Origin: Eubacteriaceae bacterium CHKCI004
Lineage (GTDB): Bacteria > Bacillota > Clostridia > Lachnospirales > Lachnospiraceae
DNA length: 64,000 nucleotides
Assembly: GCA_900016875.1 (NCBI GenBank)
Contig: FCNR01000017.1
Location: 109,693 to 173,692, forward strand
Direction of reading: 5' to 3'
The position numbers were made by a program, and so were the translations under genes. The notes below the pieces were generated by a model. The model was not told where the DNA came from, ran no database searches, and saw only the letters and a list, made by a program, of their open reading frames with translations. Of this stretch, positions 54,734 through 63,993 are shown one piece after another. Position 1 is the stretch's first letter, and the number at the start of each line of letters is the position of its first letter.

Positions 54734-56575
54734 ATGTGTGGAATTGTTGGATATACAGGAAAAGAAGCAGCAGCGCCGATTATACTGAACGGTTTGTCGA
54801 AGCTTGAATACAGGGGATATGATTCGGCTGGCATGGCAACCTTTAACGAACAGACAAACGGAATTGAAATTGTGAAGACGAAGGGCAGACTGAAGAACCT
54901 GGTGGAGAAAACCGACGGGGGAAAGGGCATGCCAGGGGGGTGCGGCATCGGCCACACCCGTTGGGCAACTCATGGCGTGCCGTCCAAGGCAAATGCGCAT
55001 CCGCACTGCAGTGATGACAGGATGGTCGTCGTTGTTCACAACGGTATTATAGAGAATTATCAGGAATTAAAAGAACATTTACTTCAGAAGGGCTATACTT
55101 TTTACTCTGAAACGGATACGGAAGTCGTAACAAAACTGATCGATTATTATTACACGGAGACAGAGCATGATCCTCTTAAGAGCATGTCAAGCGCGCTTTT
55201 AAGAGTTCGGGGCTCCTATGCACTGGGAATCATGTTTATGGACCGTCCGGGCGTGATCTACGCAGCGAGAAAGGACAGTCCGTTGATCATCGGGCAAAAT
55301 GAAGAAGGTGCATTTATTGCTTCCGACGTGCCGGCAATTCTTTCTTATACAAGAAACGTTTATTATCTGGATAACATGGAGATGGCGGAACTCAGCGGAG
55401 AGGGCATCCGGTTCTACACCATTGACAGAGATGAGATTCAGAAAGAAATGGTCACCATCAAATGGGATGCGGAAGCAGCGGAAAAAGGCGGATTTGAGCA
55501 TTTCATGATGAAGGAGATTCATGAACAGCCGAAAGCGGTGAAAGATACCATAGGCGCTTATGTCAAAGACGGGGATATTGATTTGAGTGCGCTGGGAATC
55601 ACCGATGAGCAGTTCAGAGAATTTCGCAGAATCTTTATCGTGGCCTGCGGATCGGCCTACCATGTGGGCATGGCGGCAAAATATATTCTGGAGGATCTGA
55701 CTGATGTTCTGGTGGAGGTAGATCTGGCGTCGGAGTTCCGGTATCGTAATCCGAAGCTGACGGAGGACACTCTGGTTGTCATTATTTCTCAGTCAGGTGA
55801 GACGGCTGACAGTCTGGCAGCTCTTCGCCTGACCAGAGAGAGAGGAATTAAGACATTAAGTATTGTCAATGTGGTAGGTTCCAGCATAGCGAGGGAAGCA
55901 GATTATGTTATGTACACTCTTGCGGGACCGGAAATTGCTGTGGCCACTACCAAGGCGTACAGCACTCAGTTGATCTGTATGTATCTGCTGTCCATGTATA
56001 TGGCAAAAGTGAGAGATGAAATGGACAGCATCACCTTTGACAGTATGATGAATGAACTGGTGCAGCTTCCGGAAAAGATAGCAAATGCATTATCTGATAA
56101 AGAGAGAATTCAGTGGTTTGCCAACAAGTTTGCGTCAGCAAAGGATATTTTCTTTATTGGGCGCGGACTAGACTACGCCATCTGCCAGGAAGGCAGTCTG
56201 AAAATGAAAGAGATCAGTTATGTACACTCCGAAGCCTATGCTGCGGGTGAACTCAAGCACGGTACCATCAGCCTGATCGAGGACGGAACACTGGTAGTCG
56301 GGCTGCTCACACAGAGTAACCTGTGCGAAAAAACGCTCAGCAACATGCAGGAAGTAAAAAGCCGCGGCGCCTATCTGATGGGGGTAACGGAGAACGGAAA
56401 TTACTATTTGGAAGATATGGTGGATTTTGTGGTTTACATACCAAAGACCGACCCGCATTTTACTACCAGCGTGGCCATCGTGCCGCTGCAGCTCATGGGT
56501 TATTATGTGAGTGTTGCCAGAGGTCTTGATGTGGATAAACCAAGAAATCTTGCCAAGAGTGTTACTGTGGAATAA
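54734..56575 (+). CDS. glmS: glutamine-fructose-6-phosphate aminotransferase (isomerising)
   Basis: Makes glucosamine 6-phosphate from fructose 6-phosphate and glutamine for cell-wall amino sugars. The 613-residue chain begins MCGIVGYTG, with catalytic Cys2 after Met removal. It has the glutaminase motif HTRWATHGVPS and two SIS domains (IFIVACGSAYHVGMAAKYIL; SQSGETADSL; SEAYAAGELKHGTISLIE), ending LAKSVTVE. AAAAGGAG precedes the start. It follows mtlD, whose product fructose 6-phosphate is its substrate, though each gene has its own end signals. Confidence 0.97.
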   Translation: MCGIVGYTGKEAAAPIILNGLSKLEYRGYDSAGMATFNEQTNGIEIVKTKGRLKNLVEKTDGGKGMPGGCGIGHTRWATHGVPSKANAHPHCSDDRMVVVVHNGIIENYQELKEHLLQKGYTFYSETDTEVVTKLIDYYYTETEHDPLKSMSSALLRVRGSYALGIMFMDRPGVIYAARKDSPLIIGQNEEGAFIASDVPAILSYTRNVYYLDNMEMAELSGEGIRFYTIDRDEIQKEMVTIKWDAEAAEKGGFEHFMMKEIHEQPKAVKDTIGAYVKDGDIDLSALGITDEQFREFRRIFIVACGSAYHVGMAAKYILEDLTDVLVEVDLASEFRYRNPKLTEDTLVVIISQSGETADSLAALRLTRERGIKTLSIVNVVGSSIAREADYVMYTLAGPEIAVATTKAYSTQLICMYLLSMYMAKVRDEMDSITFDSMMNELVQLPEKIANALSDKERIQWFANKFASAKDIFFIGRGLDYAICQEGSLKMKEISYVHSEAYAAGELKHGTISLIEDGTLVVGLLTQSNLCEKTLSNMQEVKSRGAYLMGVTENGNYYLEDMVDFVVYIPKTDPHFTTSVAIVPLQLMGYYVSVARGLDVDKPRNLAKSVTVE

Positions 56576-56612
56576 GAACAGCCAAAGAATCGCAGAAAAT
56601 AATATAAGTGGA

Positions 56613-56642
56613 AAAATGCTGTCCGGCGGAGGACAGCATTTT
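56613..56642 (+). terminator. strong terminator of glmS
   Basis: AAAATGCTGTCC pairs perfectly with GGACAGCATTTT around GGCGGA, followed by TTTC. Confidence 0.9.
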
Positions 56643-56816
56643 TTCTTGGAAAATTCCGTTAAAATTTTTATGAAATAAAAAGCCCTCCCGGCGGAATGCG
56701 CATGTACAAGGGAAGTTTTGGTGAAAAATCCGGTTGAACGCAGGACGTTTATTTGATAAAATAGGCTTTAGCAAAAAATTGTTTCAAATGTATTTATATA
56801 ATAGAAGGAGAAAGCA

Positions 56817-58778
56817 ATGATTATTCGATTAAAAGACGGTTCTGAGAAAGAGTATGGACAGCCGATGTCCGTTCTGGACATTGCAAAAGATATCAGTGAA
56901 GGTCTGGCGAGAAACGCCTGTGCAGGAGAAGTAAACGGCGAGACCGTTGATCTGCGCACAGTCATTGACGAAGACTGTGATCTGAATATTTTAACTTTCC
57001 AGGACGATAAAGGAAAGCTGGCGTTCCGCCACACCGCTTCCCATGTGCTGGCGCAGGCGGTGAAGCGTCTCTATCCGGAAGCAAAGCTTGCGATCGGCCC
57101 GGCCATCGAGGAAGGTTTCTACTATGATTTTGATATGGCTCCGCTCTCCCGGGAAGATATGGATGCTATCGAAAAAGAAATGAAGAAGGTTATCAAGGAA
57201 AATCCTTCCATCGAGCGTTTTGAGCTGCCGAGAGAGGAAGCCATCGCATTTATGAAAGAAAAGGATGAACCTTATAAAGTGGAGCTCATCGAAGATCTGC
57301 CGGAAGACGCTGTCATCAGCTTCTACCGCCAGGGAGATTTCACCGACCTCTGTGCAGGCCCGCATCTGATGAACCTGAAAAATATCAAGGCATTTAAGCT
57401 TACATCTTCCTCAGGTGCTTACTGGAGAGGCGATGAGAAAAATAAAATGCTCACCCGTATTTACGGTACTGCCTACACAAAGAAGGCGGATCTGGAAGAA
57501 CGTCTGAAATATCTGGAGGAGATCAAGCTCCGTGACCACAACCGCCTCGGACGGGAGATGGAGTTGTTCACCACAGTGGATGTGGTGGGACAGGGACTGC
57601 CGCTGCTTCTGCCGAAGGGCGCGAAGATTATCCAGACTCTTCAGAGATGGATCGAGGATCTGGAGGATAATGAGTGGGGCTATGTCCGTACTAAGACTCC
57701 CCTGATGGCAAAGAGTGATCTCTATAAGATTTCCGGACACTGGGATCATTATAAAGAAGGTATGTTTGTCCTTGGAGACGAGGAGAAGGATAAAGAGGTA
57801 CTGGCACTGCGTCCGATGACATGCCCGTTCCAGTATTACTGCTACAAAAACACACAGAAATCTTACCGTGATCTGCCATACCGCATGAGTGAGACATCCA
57901 CTCTGTTCCGTAACGAGGACTCCGGTGAGATGCACGGTCTGACCCGTGTACGTCAGTTCACCATCTCCGAAGGGCATCTGATCGTACGTCCGGATCAGGC
58001 CAATGAAGAGCTGAAGAACTGTCTGAAACTGGCACAGTATTGTCTGACTGTTCTCGGAGTGCAGGACGACGTAACCTATCGCCTGTCCAAATGGGATTCG
58101 AACAACAAAGAGAAATATCTCGGAGACGATGAATACTGGGAGAGCGCACAGGATCAGATTCGCCATATTCTGGTGGAATCCGGCGTGCCTTTTGTAGAGG
58201 CAGAAGGTGAAGCTGCTTTCTACGGTCCGAAGATCGACATTCAGGCCAAGAACGTATACGGCAAGGAAGACACTATGATTACCATTCAGTTAGACTGCGC
58301 TATCGCCGAGAACTTCGATATGTACTACATTGACCAGAACGGCGACAAACAGCGCCCGTATGTTATTCACAGAACTTCCATGGGCTGCTATGAAAGAACA
58401 CTGGCATGGCTCATCGAGAAATATGCCGGTAAGTTCCCGACATGGCTTTGTCCGGAGCAGGTGCGCGTGCTGCCGATTTCTGAGAAATACGCCGACTACG
58501 CAGAAGAAGTCAACCGCGTATTAAAGAGAAATGGTATCTTAAGTACCGTGGACAACCGTTCCGAGAAGATCGGTTATAAGATTCGTGAAGCTCGTCTTGC
58601 CAAACTGCCATACATGCTGGTGGTGGGAGCGAAGGAGCAGGAAGAAGGCTCTGTCTCCGTGAGAAGCCGTTTTGCCGGCGATGAAGGACAGAAGCCGCTG
58701 TCTGAATTTATTACAGCCATCTGTGAGGAGATCCGCACCAAGGAGATTCGGAAAGAGGAAGTGACAGAGGAAAAATAA
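56817..58778 (+). CDS. thrS: threonyl-tRNA synthetase
   Basis: Class II synthetase that charges tRNA(Thr). The 653-residue chain has an N-terminal TGS domain (MIIRLKDGSEKEYGQPMSVL), an editing domain with HTASHVLAQAVKRLYP and CAGPHL, the catalytic core (MTCPFQYYCYK with the Zn Cys; RNEDSGEMHGLTRVRQF; HRTSMGCYERTLAWLIE) and an anticodon-binding domain. The TCPFQYYC motif marks a branch distinct from the common MNCPGH form. AAGGAG precedes ATG 56817. Confidence 0.97.
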   Translation: MIIRLKDGSEKEYGQPMSVLDIAKDISEGLARNACAGEVNGETVDLRTVIDEDCDLNILTFQDDKGKLAFRHTASHVLAQAVKRLYPEAKLAIGPAIEEGFYYDFDMAPLSREDMDAIEKEMKKVIKENPSIERFELPREEAIAFMKEKDEPYKVELIEDLPEDAVISFYRQGDFTDLCAGPHLMNLKNIKAFKLTSSSGAYWRGDEKNKMLTRIYGTAYTKKADLEERLKYLEEIKLRDHNRLGREMELFTTVDVVGQGLPLLLPKGAKIIQTLQRWIEDLEDNEWGYVRTKTPLMAKSDLYKISGHWDHYKEGMFVLGDEEKDKEVLALRPMTCPFQYYCYKNTQKSYRDLPYRMSETSTLFRNEDSGEMHGLTRVRQFTISEGHLIVRPDQANEELKNCLKLAQYCLTVLGVQDDVTYRLSKWDSNNKEKYLGDDEYWESAQDQIRHILVESGVPFVEAEGEAAFYGPKIDIQAKNVYGKEDTMITIQLDCAIAENFDMYYIDQNGDKQRPYVIHRTSMGCYERTLAWLIEKYAGKFPTWLCPEQVRVLPISEKYADYAEEVNRVLKRNGILSTVDNRSEKIGYKIREARLAKLPYMLVVGAKEQEEGSVSVRSRFAGDEGQKPLSEFITAICEEIRTKEIRKEEVTEEK

Positions 58779-58809
58779 ACAGATCCCGGGTATTTGTCAG
58801 CTGAGAGAA

Positions 58810-58857
58810 AAACAGCAGGCATCGCAAAATGAATTGTTTTGCAGATGCCTGCTGTTT
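58810..58857 (+). terminator. bidirectional terminator between thrS and metF
   Basis: AAACAGCAGGCATC and GCAAAA pair with TTTTGC and GATGCCTGCTGTTT with one unpaired A, giving a stem of about 20 bp. The ends are A- and T-rich on either side, suiting both converging genes. Confidence 0.88.
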
Positions 58858-58910
58858 GTTATTTCACAGGAAATATGTGACGTATGGCGCCGAGAAGCAG
58901 GGGCGGAAGG

Positions 58911-59762
58911 TTACAGGATTCTGCAGATATCCCGCGCTGTGTCGGCATGATTCATAGTGTAAATGTGGACGCTGTCCACTCCGTGAGCCTGCAGATCCTG
59001 AATCTGCCGGGCAGCATAATCAATACCGGCCTTTCTCATATCTTCCGGAGAATCCTGGAATCGTGCCAGCAGGTCAGCCATGGCTTTTGGTATGCTGGCG
59101 CCGGAGAGATTGATGGTGGTGCCGATCATTTTTGCACTGGTAATAGGCATGATGCCTGCTTCAACAGGAACATAGATTTCCATTTTTCTGCACATGTCCA
59201 GAAAACGATAAAAAATATCATTGTCAAAGAAAAGCTGACTGATGAGAAAATCTGCTCCCTGTTCCACTTTATATTTCAGGTAATGTAAATCTTCTTCCAT
59301 GGTCGCCGCTTCGAAATGTTTCTCCGGATAACAAGCTGCCGCCACGGTAAATCCGGCGTCTTTCAAAGCCGGTATCAGATCGGATGGGTGCTTGTAAGTC
59401 CGTGAACGAAAAGAATCTTCTGTCATATCTGCCGGTTTATCCCCACGGAGAGCCAGTACATTGTGGATACCCATCTGCTGAAATGTACGTATGGTGGATA
59501 AAAAGCTGTCTTCGGTCAGTGCCGCGCATGTAAGATGAGCGATGCCCTCGATTCCCAGCTTGTTTTGAATGTAGGATACAATCTCTGCTGTTTTTTTGCT
59601 GTTGCTGCCTCCGGCGCCATATGTACAGCTTATGAAAGATGGATTCAGCTCTTTCAGTGCGTTCAGCGTTTCATAAAGATTCGGGAATCCTTCCCATTTC
59701 TTCGGAGGAAAAACCTCAAAGGATATGCGGGAATCAGATTTAAAAATAGAGGAAAGTTTCAT
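58911..59762 (-). CDS. metF: 5,10-methylenetetrahydrofolate reductase
   Basis: FAD enzyme that reduces methylene-THF to methyl-THF for methionine synthesis or one-carbon metabolism. The 283-residue TIM barrel has SFEVFPPK (catalytic Glu), ISCTYGAGGSN, VLALRGDKPAD and QLFFDNDIFYRFLD. The length matches the short bacterial MetF. It is a single gene here with no metV or acetogenesis genes nearby. Confidence 0.94.
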   Translation of the reverse strand: MKLSSIFKSDSRISFEVFPPKKWEGFPNLYETLNALKELNPSFISCTYGAGGSNSKKTAEIVSYIQNKLGIEGIAHLTCAALTEDSFLSTIRTFQQMGIHNVLALRGDKPADMTEDSFRSRTYKHPSDLIPALKDAGFTVAAACYPEKHFEAATMEEDLHYLKYKVEQGADFLISQLFFDNDIFYRFLDMCRKMEIYVPVEAGIMPITSAKMIGTTINLSGASIPKAMADLLARFQDSPEDMRKAGIDYAARQIQDLQAHGVDSVHIYTMNHADTARDICRIL

Positions 59763-59929
59763 GATGTCTGTCTCCTGTTCTAATATTGCAGGTTGCTGTT
59801 TTTTCTTGTTAATAGTGTACTCTTTTTTGTAAAATATATCAAGAAAGAACCAAGGAAAGGCAGGAAATGTCCAATTTTTTTATAGAATAAAGAAATAGAT
59901 TGTGTTATAATCTTATTATAATTTTGAGA

Positions 59930-59960
59930 GTAGTGCGCTACCCTGTCTTAGTGAGGCAGG
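59930..59960 (+). promoter_or_regulatory. leader hairpins upstream of eutS
   Basis: Two adjacent stems are visible: GTAG/CTAC around TGCG (59930-59941) and CCTGTCT/AGGCAGG around TAGTG (59942-59960). They lie in the 5' leader of eutS. Eut operons in Firmicutes can be controlled by dual-hairpin antitermination via EutV, but these loops do not show an obvious match, so the role is open. Confidence 0.45.
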
Positions 59961-60005
59961 TGTGCGAATTTGACATTACAAGTATAGAGTGAAGGAGCGG
60001 AAAAG

Positions 60006-60389
60006 ATGGATATTAAAGATTTATTGCCAAAAGACGCGGAAGGAAGACTTCGAATTATTCAGGAAACTGTACCTGGAAGACAGATTACACTCGCTCACGT
60101 TGTAACAAGTCCGAAACCAATTGTTTACCGGAAGCTTGGTTTGAATCCGGATATCGATTTTGAGCGCTCAGCCATCGGAATTATCACGGTAACTCCGAGT
60201 GAGTCTGCCGTAATCGGAGCAGATATTGCGATTAAGAGCGGCGACGTATATCTGGGATTCGTTGACCGTTTCAGCGGCACTTTGATTTTGACAGGACGTA
60301 TTTCTGCTGTAGAATCTGCCGTACAGGCCGTGATTCATTATTTCCAGAACGATTTGGGATATGCTACCTGCCCGGTTACGAAGAAGTAA
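60006..60389 (+). CDS. eutS: EutS/PduU-type microcompartment shell protein
   Basis: A 127-residue BMC-domain protein. The order of segments (VPGRQITLAHVVTSPKP, AIGIITVTPSESAVIGADIA, GDVYLGFVDRFSGTLILTGR) fits the circularly permuted BMC domain of EutS. These hexamers cap bacterial microcompartments. A GAAGGAG site precedes ATG 60006. No other shell or ethanolamine genes are in the window; the only partner is eutP, 11 nt downstream. Confidence 0.88.
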   Translation: MDIKDLLPKDAEGRLRIIQETVPGRQITLAHVVTSPKPIVYRKLGLNPDIDFERSAIGIITVTPSESAVIGADIAIKSGDVYLGFVDRFSGTLILTGRISAVESAVQAVIHYFQNDLGYATCPVTKK

Positions 60390-60400
60390 GGTGAGGCTTA

Positions 60401-60919
60401 ATGCGTAAAATTATGTTTGTGGGTCGCAGTGAATCTGGAAAGACTACGATCATGCAGGCGATGAAAGGTGAGAAAATCACATACCATAAGACCCAGTATG
60501 TCAATCATTTTGATGTGATCATTGATACACCGGGTGAATATGCGGAGACAAAGGAACTGTCTGCCGCACTGGCGATCTATGGCTGTGAGGCAGACATTAT
60601 CGGTCTGTTGATGAGCGCCATAGAACCGTTTTCATTATATCCGCCAAATGTTGTTTCTGTCAGCAACCGCGAGGTGGTTGGTGTTGTTACCAAGATTGAC
60701 CATTGGGCAGCCGATCCCGAACAGGCTGCCGAGTGGCTGCGGCTAGCCGGATGCAAAAAGATATTTTTTACAAGTGCGTACACTGGAGAAGGTATTGCAG
60801 ATATATTAGAATATCTCAAACAGCCGGTTGACATACTTCCGTGGGAAGTTGCCAAGGCAGAATACGATAAACTTGGATTTGGGCCAGGTGAAAGTGAAAA
60901 ACACACCTTGAGAATATGA
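60401..60919 (+). CDS. eutP: EutP/PduV family GTPase-like protein
   Basis: A 172-residue small P-loop protein. The Walker A loop GRSESGKTT lies at residues 8-16, DTPGEY supplies the switch aspartate, and TKID is the guanine-specificity motif. EutP and PduV accompany microcompartment operons; acetate kinase-like or GTPase roles have been proposed. It is coupled with eutS and followed by a strong terminator, so the pair is a complete two-gene unit. Confidence 0.9.
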   Translation: MRKIMFVGRSESGKTTIMQAMKGEKITYHKTQYVNHFDVIIDTPGEYAETKELSAALAIYGCEADIIGLLMSAIEPFSLYPPNVVSVSNREVVGVVTKIDHWAADPEQAAEWLRLAGCKKIFFTSAYTGEGIADILEYLKQPVDILPWEVAKAEYDKLGFGPGESEKHTLRI

Positions 60920-60998
60920 GAAAGAGCCCTGAAGATTTTGGCTTTATACGGAAGGACTTTTCGATCATATAAAGGAATACTGGTCAATACATTAAAAG

Positions 60999-61029
60999 AC
61001 TGCTATAATATTGCATATATTATAGCAGT
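60999..61029 (+). terminator. terminator of the eutS-eutP unit
   Basis: ACTGCTATAATA pairs perfectly with TATTATAGCAGT around TTGCATA, followed by TTTTTG. Confidence 0.9.
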
Positions 61030-61066
61030 TTTTTGTTGGGATTAATACGAAAGAGAGGAATAAGCG

Positions 61067-61753
61067 ATGGCAGCAATCAGCAATGACTGGGCGGAAGCTC
61101 TCAAAGAAGAGTACCGGAAACCATATTACAGGGAGCTGTACAATAAAATCAACCAGGAGTATCGTGAAAGAGAGATATTTCCACCGGCCGATGATATTTT
61201 TAATGCATTTCATCTGACGCCTTTAAAGGAGGTAAAAGTTGTTATTTTAGGGCAGGACCCGTATCATAACAACGGACAGGCCCACGGACTTTGCTTTTCC
61301 GTGAAACCGGACGTGGAGATTCCGCCGTCTCTGGTAAACATTTATCAGGAACTTCACGATGACCTGGGCTGCTATATCCCGGATAACGGTTATCTGGTCA
61401 AATGGGCCAGACAGGGAGTGCTGATGCTCAATACGGTTCTCACTGTCCGCGCCCATCAGGCCAATTCCCACAGAGGTATCGGCTGGGAAGAATTTACGGA
61501 CGCGGCCATTCGCGTTTTAAACGAACAGGACCGCCCAATCGTTTTTATGTTGTGGGGACGTCCGGCACAGAATAAGAAAGCCATGCTGAATAATCCAAAA
61601 CATCTGATACTGGAAGCGCCGCATCCGAGTCCGCTTTCCGCCTACCGCGGCTTCTTCGGCTGCCGTCACTTCAGTCAGGCAAATGAATTTCTTAAATTTC
61701 ACCAGCTGGAGCCTATTGACTGGCAGATAGAAAACGTGCATCAAGGGCGATAG
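61067..61753 (+). CDS. ung: uracil-DNA glycosylase
   Basis: Removes uracil from DNA (family 1). The 228-residue chain has the water-activating motif GQDPYH at 62-67 and the DNA-reading HPSPLSAYRGFFG loop (His near 186). The length is normal. AGAGGAATAAGCG precedes ATG 61067. It is probably co-transcribed with the ArsC/Spx-family gene 29 nt downstream. Confidence 0.97.
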   Translation: MAAISNDWAEALKEEYRKPYYRELYNKINQEYREREIFPPADDIFNAFHLTPLKEVKVVILGQDPYHNNGQAHGLCFSVKPDVEIPPSLVNIYQELHDDLGCYIPDNGYLVKWARQGVLMLNTVLTVRAHQANSHRGIGWEEFTDAAIRVLNEQDRPIVFMLWGRPAQNKKAMLNNPKHLILEAPHPSPLSAYRGFFGCRHFSQANEFLKFHQLEPIDWQIENVHQGR

Positions 61754-61782
61754 TAGGAAAATATCAAGAGAAAGGAAAAACT

Positions 61783-62139
61783 ATGAGCGTTTTATTTATT
61801 GAATATCCAAAATGCAGTACCTGTAAAAAAGCAAAAAAATGGCTGGAAGGCCATGGCGTGGACTTTGTTGATCGCCATATCGTGGAAGACAACCCGACAG
61901 CCGAAGAACTGAAACTCTGGCATGAGCGCAGTGGCCTTCCGCTGAAACGTTTCTTCAATACCAGCGGACAGATTTACCGGCAAAACAACATCAAAGATCG
62001 GCTGCCAAACATGAGTGAAGAAGAGCAGTATGCACTCCTTGCCACCAATGGCATGCTGGTGAAACGCCCGCTGATCGTAGCAGAAGATTATGTTTTGGTG
62101 GGATTTAAAGAGAAAGAGTATGAGGAGAGGTTGGGGTAA
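61783..62139 (+). CDS. ArsC/Spx family reductase-like protein
   Basis: A 118-residue thioredoxin-fold protein with KCSTCKKAKKWLEGHG (Cys11 and Cys14) and LLVKRPLIV-type ending (MLVKRPLIVAEDYVLVGFKE). Arsenate reductases of this fold keep the first Cys, while Spx regulators use a CxxC redox switch; the CSTC here fits either. No ars genes surround it. AAAGGAAAAAC precedes ATG 61783. Its end overlaps the truncated gene on the other strand. Confidence 0.85.
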   Translation: MSVLFIEYPKCSTCKKAKKWLEGHGVDFVDRHIVEDNPTAEELKLWHERSGLPLKRFFNTSGQIYRQNNIKDRLPNMSEEEQYALLATNGMLVKRPLIVAEDYVLVGFKEKEYEERLG

Positions 62140-63812
62140 ATTGGGATAGCATACCGCCAATCTCTGTCTGACTGCATCTCTGAGAGTATGGCAAAATGTC
62201 CGTTCCATCTCGACGGCATCGTCTGTACTATCACAAGATCCTGGAACATGTGGCTGCCATAACTCAACTCCGGCATATAGCCAGTCCGGTTGTCTGCCAC
62301 TTCGCAGATGATGGAAAAGTTGGAAATGTCTCCGAAAGCCACCGGTACGCCCAGTTCCGGCGAGGAGGTGCCGATACGCCCCGGCGACAGCAGCAGGATA
62401 TTTCCGTCATGTTTCCGGTAATGGAGGTTAATCTTGTGAATGGCGGATACCACATCATATTTTTTATTATACGGGTGACTGTAATAGAGAACCGGATCCA
62501 CCTGAATCACCACATCTACCGGCCGACGGACGGACGCACCCATGGAAGAGTCTGTGATATCAAAGAAAATATTTTTCCATTTTATTTTTGAAAGATTGAC
62601 CTGCTGTTCCTTTTGGCTGCTATAAAGAGGGCGGCACTGGAGGAGATTGACCACAAAGTCTCCGGTTTCATCCATGTTTACGGTGTATTCAATGTCCACC
62701 GAATTATTGTATACATTTTCAAGAGTGTGCAGGATACGCTGCATGAGTCCGGTAAAAGCAGAGTTTGCAAGCAAACCCTGACAGCTGACAAACCACACGT
62801 CACGGTAAATGCCTCGCTGCTGCAGGAGCATTTCCGCGTCCCGGTCGTGTTCCAGGAGAAGTTTTTTATACCAGAAGGGCAGTACCGGCAGAAGCTGGCT
62901 TAACGGTAGCTCCCGGGCTGTATTTTGTGTGCAGTCCAGCACATCGATATTGCGCTGAGAATACTTATGCCTCTGCTCTGTGGAGCTGTTGTAAATGGTC
63001 GCGGTCGGGCGGTCCAGATTGGACAGGCGTGGATAGTCCTCGGAGGTTCTGTCCACGGCTTTGGTACCGAGTCCCATGACAATTCGGAGCATGCCGGCAG
63101 AGGAATCCATATCCGGCATCCATTTGTAGGTGCTGTGACTGTAGCCGACGCCGGCGGCGCCGGGCATGAAATAATCGCCGAAGCCGGAACCGGAAACTCT
63201 CTGTACCAGGATTGCCATCTGCTCGTCCCTGTCGGCCAGCCCCCGCTGGTAGCGATATTCCAGGGCGGAGTAATCCATGGTGCTGGCGTAAACCTGCCGC
63301 ACTGCTTGTTCAAACTTTTCCAGCCGTTCCTGGGGATTTCCCTGGTTGACGCAGAAAACAGATTCATATTTTCCGGCGAAGGCGTTGCCAAATCCATCCT
63401 CCAGAAAACTGGAAGAGCGGACGATGATCGGACTTTGACCGTAATATTCCAGCATATTCAGAAACTGTTCCCGGATGTTGGAGGGAAACTGCCCGGTGAG
63501 CAGATGTTCCCGCAGTTCTCCGGCGGCGCTGAAATAGCCTTCTTTCGTTCGTTGGCGGATACGAAGCCGCCAGCAGTCATTGGAAACAATATAGGTATAG
63601 AACACATCAGAACCAATATAAAAAGAATCATGGGGCTCGCTATGTTTCGTAAATTCAGGAATCTCTGTTTCGCAGATCTTCCGGGCAAGTACCATACCGC
63701 AGGCTTTCCCGCCGATGGCGCCGCTGCCGATCATTCTGCTGCGGAGCAGAAAGTAGTCGTCGGGAGTAAAATACCGGCGCACCAGATTTTTCAGGCGTTT
63801 GTCCTTGGTCAT
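62088..63812 (-). pseudogene. truncated PEP/pyruvate-binding (PPDK N-terminal-type) protein gene
   Basis: A 574-codon frame with a PPDK nucleotide-binding domain: IGSGAIGGKACGMVLARKI, EYYGQSPIIVRSSSFLEDGF, NAFAGKYESVFCVNQG, QDEQMAILVQRVSG-like and VNLLQCRPL. The natural sequence ends at YGSHMFQDLV (near 62228). The last 46 codons read through the repeat and the antisense of the ArsC gene. Upstream of ATG 63812 the frame stays open to a TAG at 63894-63896 inside a palindrome. Relatives are longer at both ends, so this is probably a fragment of the PEP/pyruvate-binding family. Confidence 0.7.
62143..62226 (+). repeat. second copy of the dispersed repeat arm
   Basis: GCATACCGCCAATCTCTGTC through CCGTTCCATCTCGACGGCAT matches 34688-34763 with scattered differences and the same orientation. 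It lies directly after the ArsC/Spx stop and exactly where homology of the PPDK-like gene stops. Confidence 0.75.
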
Positions 63813-63877
63813 GGTGCTGTCAATAATCTGCTCTTCTGTTTCTTCGCTGAAAATACCCCGCGCAATAAAAAACGGTT

Positions 63878-63916
63878 CCGTCGCAGTAACGGTCTAACGA
63901 CCGTAACTGCTGACGG
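63878..63916 (+). repeat. palindrome at the 5' edge of the PPDK-like gene
   Basis: CCGTCGCAGTAACGGTC pairs with GACCGTAACTGCTGACGG (one bulge, one mismatch) around TAAC. ACTTTTTG follows on the plus strand and a T-run on the minus strand, so it can act as a terminator in both directions. Confidence 0.6.
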
Positions 63917-63923
63917 ACTTTTT

Positions 63924-63993
63924 GTGCGCATTTTCAGCAGAATCTGTTTGCTTTGGCTACAATTACAGCGCTTGCGCTGCTGAAAAAGCGCAC
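63924..63993 (+). repeat. inverted repeat at the window end
   Basis: GTGCGCATTTTCAGCAG (63924-63940) pairs with CTGCTGAAAAAGCGCAC (63977-63993) with one mismatch. The enclosed 36 nt hold a further small palindrome, CAGCGCTTGCGCTG. The pattern suggests a small mobile or structural repeat cut by the window edge. Confidence 0.6.

Noticed and set aside
56643..56816. T-box leader upstream of thrS
   Set aside because: The region is short, has no recognisable T-box sequence or antiterminator, and the hairpin at 56613-56642 belongs to glmS.
62925..63983. 352-codon open frame on the plus strand
   Set aside because: It is antisense to the PPDK-like sequence, whose conserved motifs lie on the minus strand.
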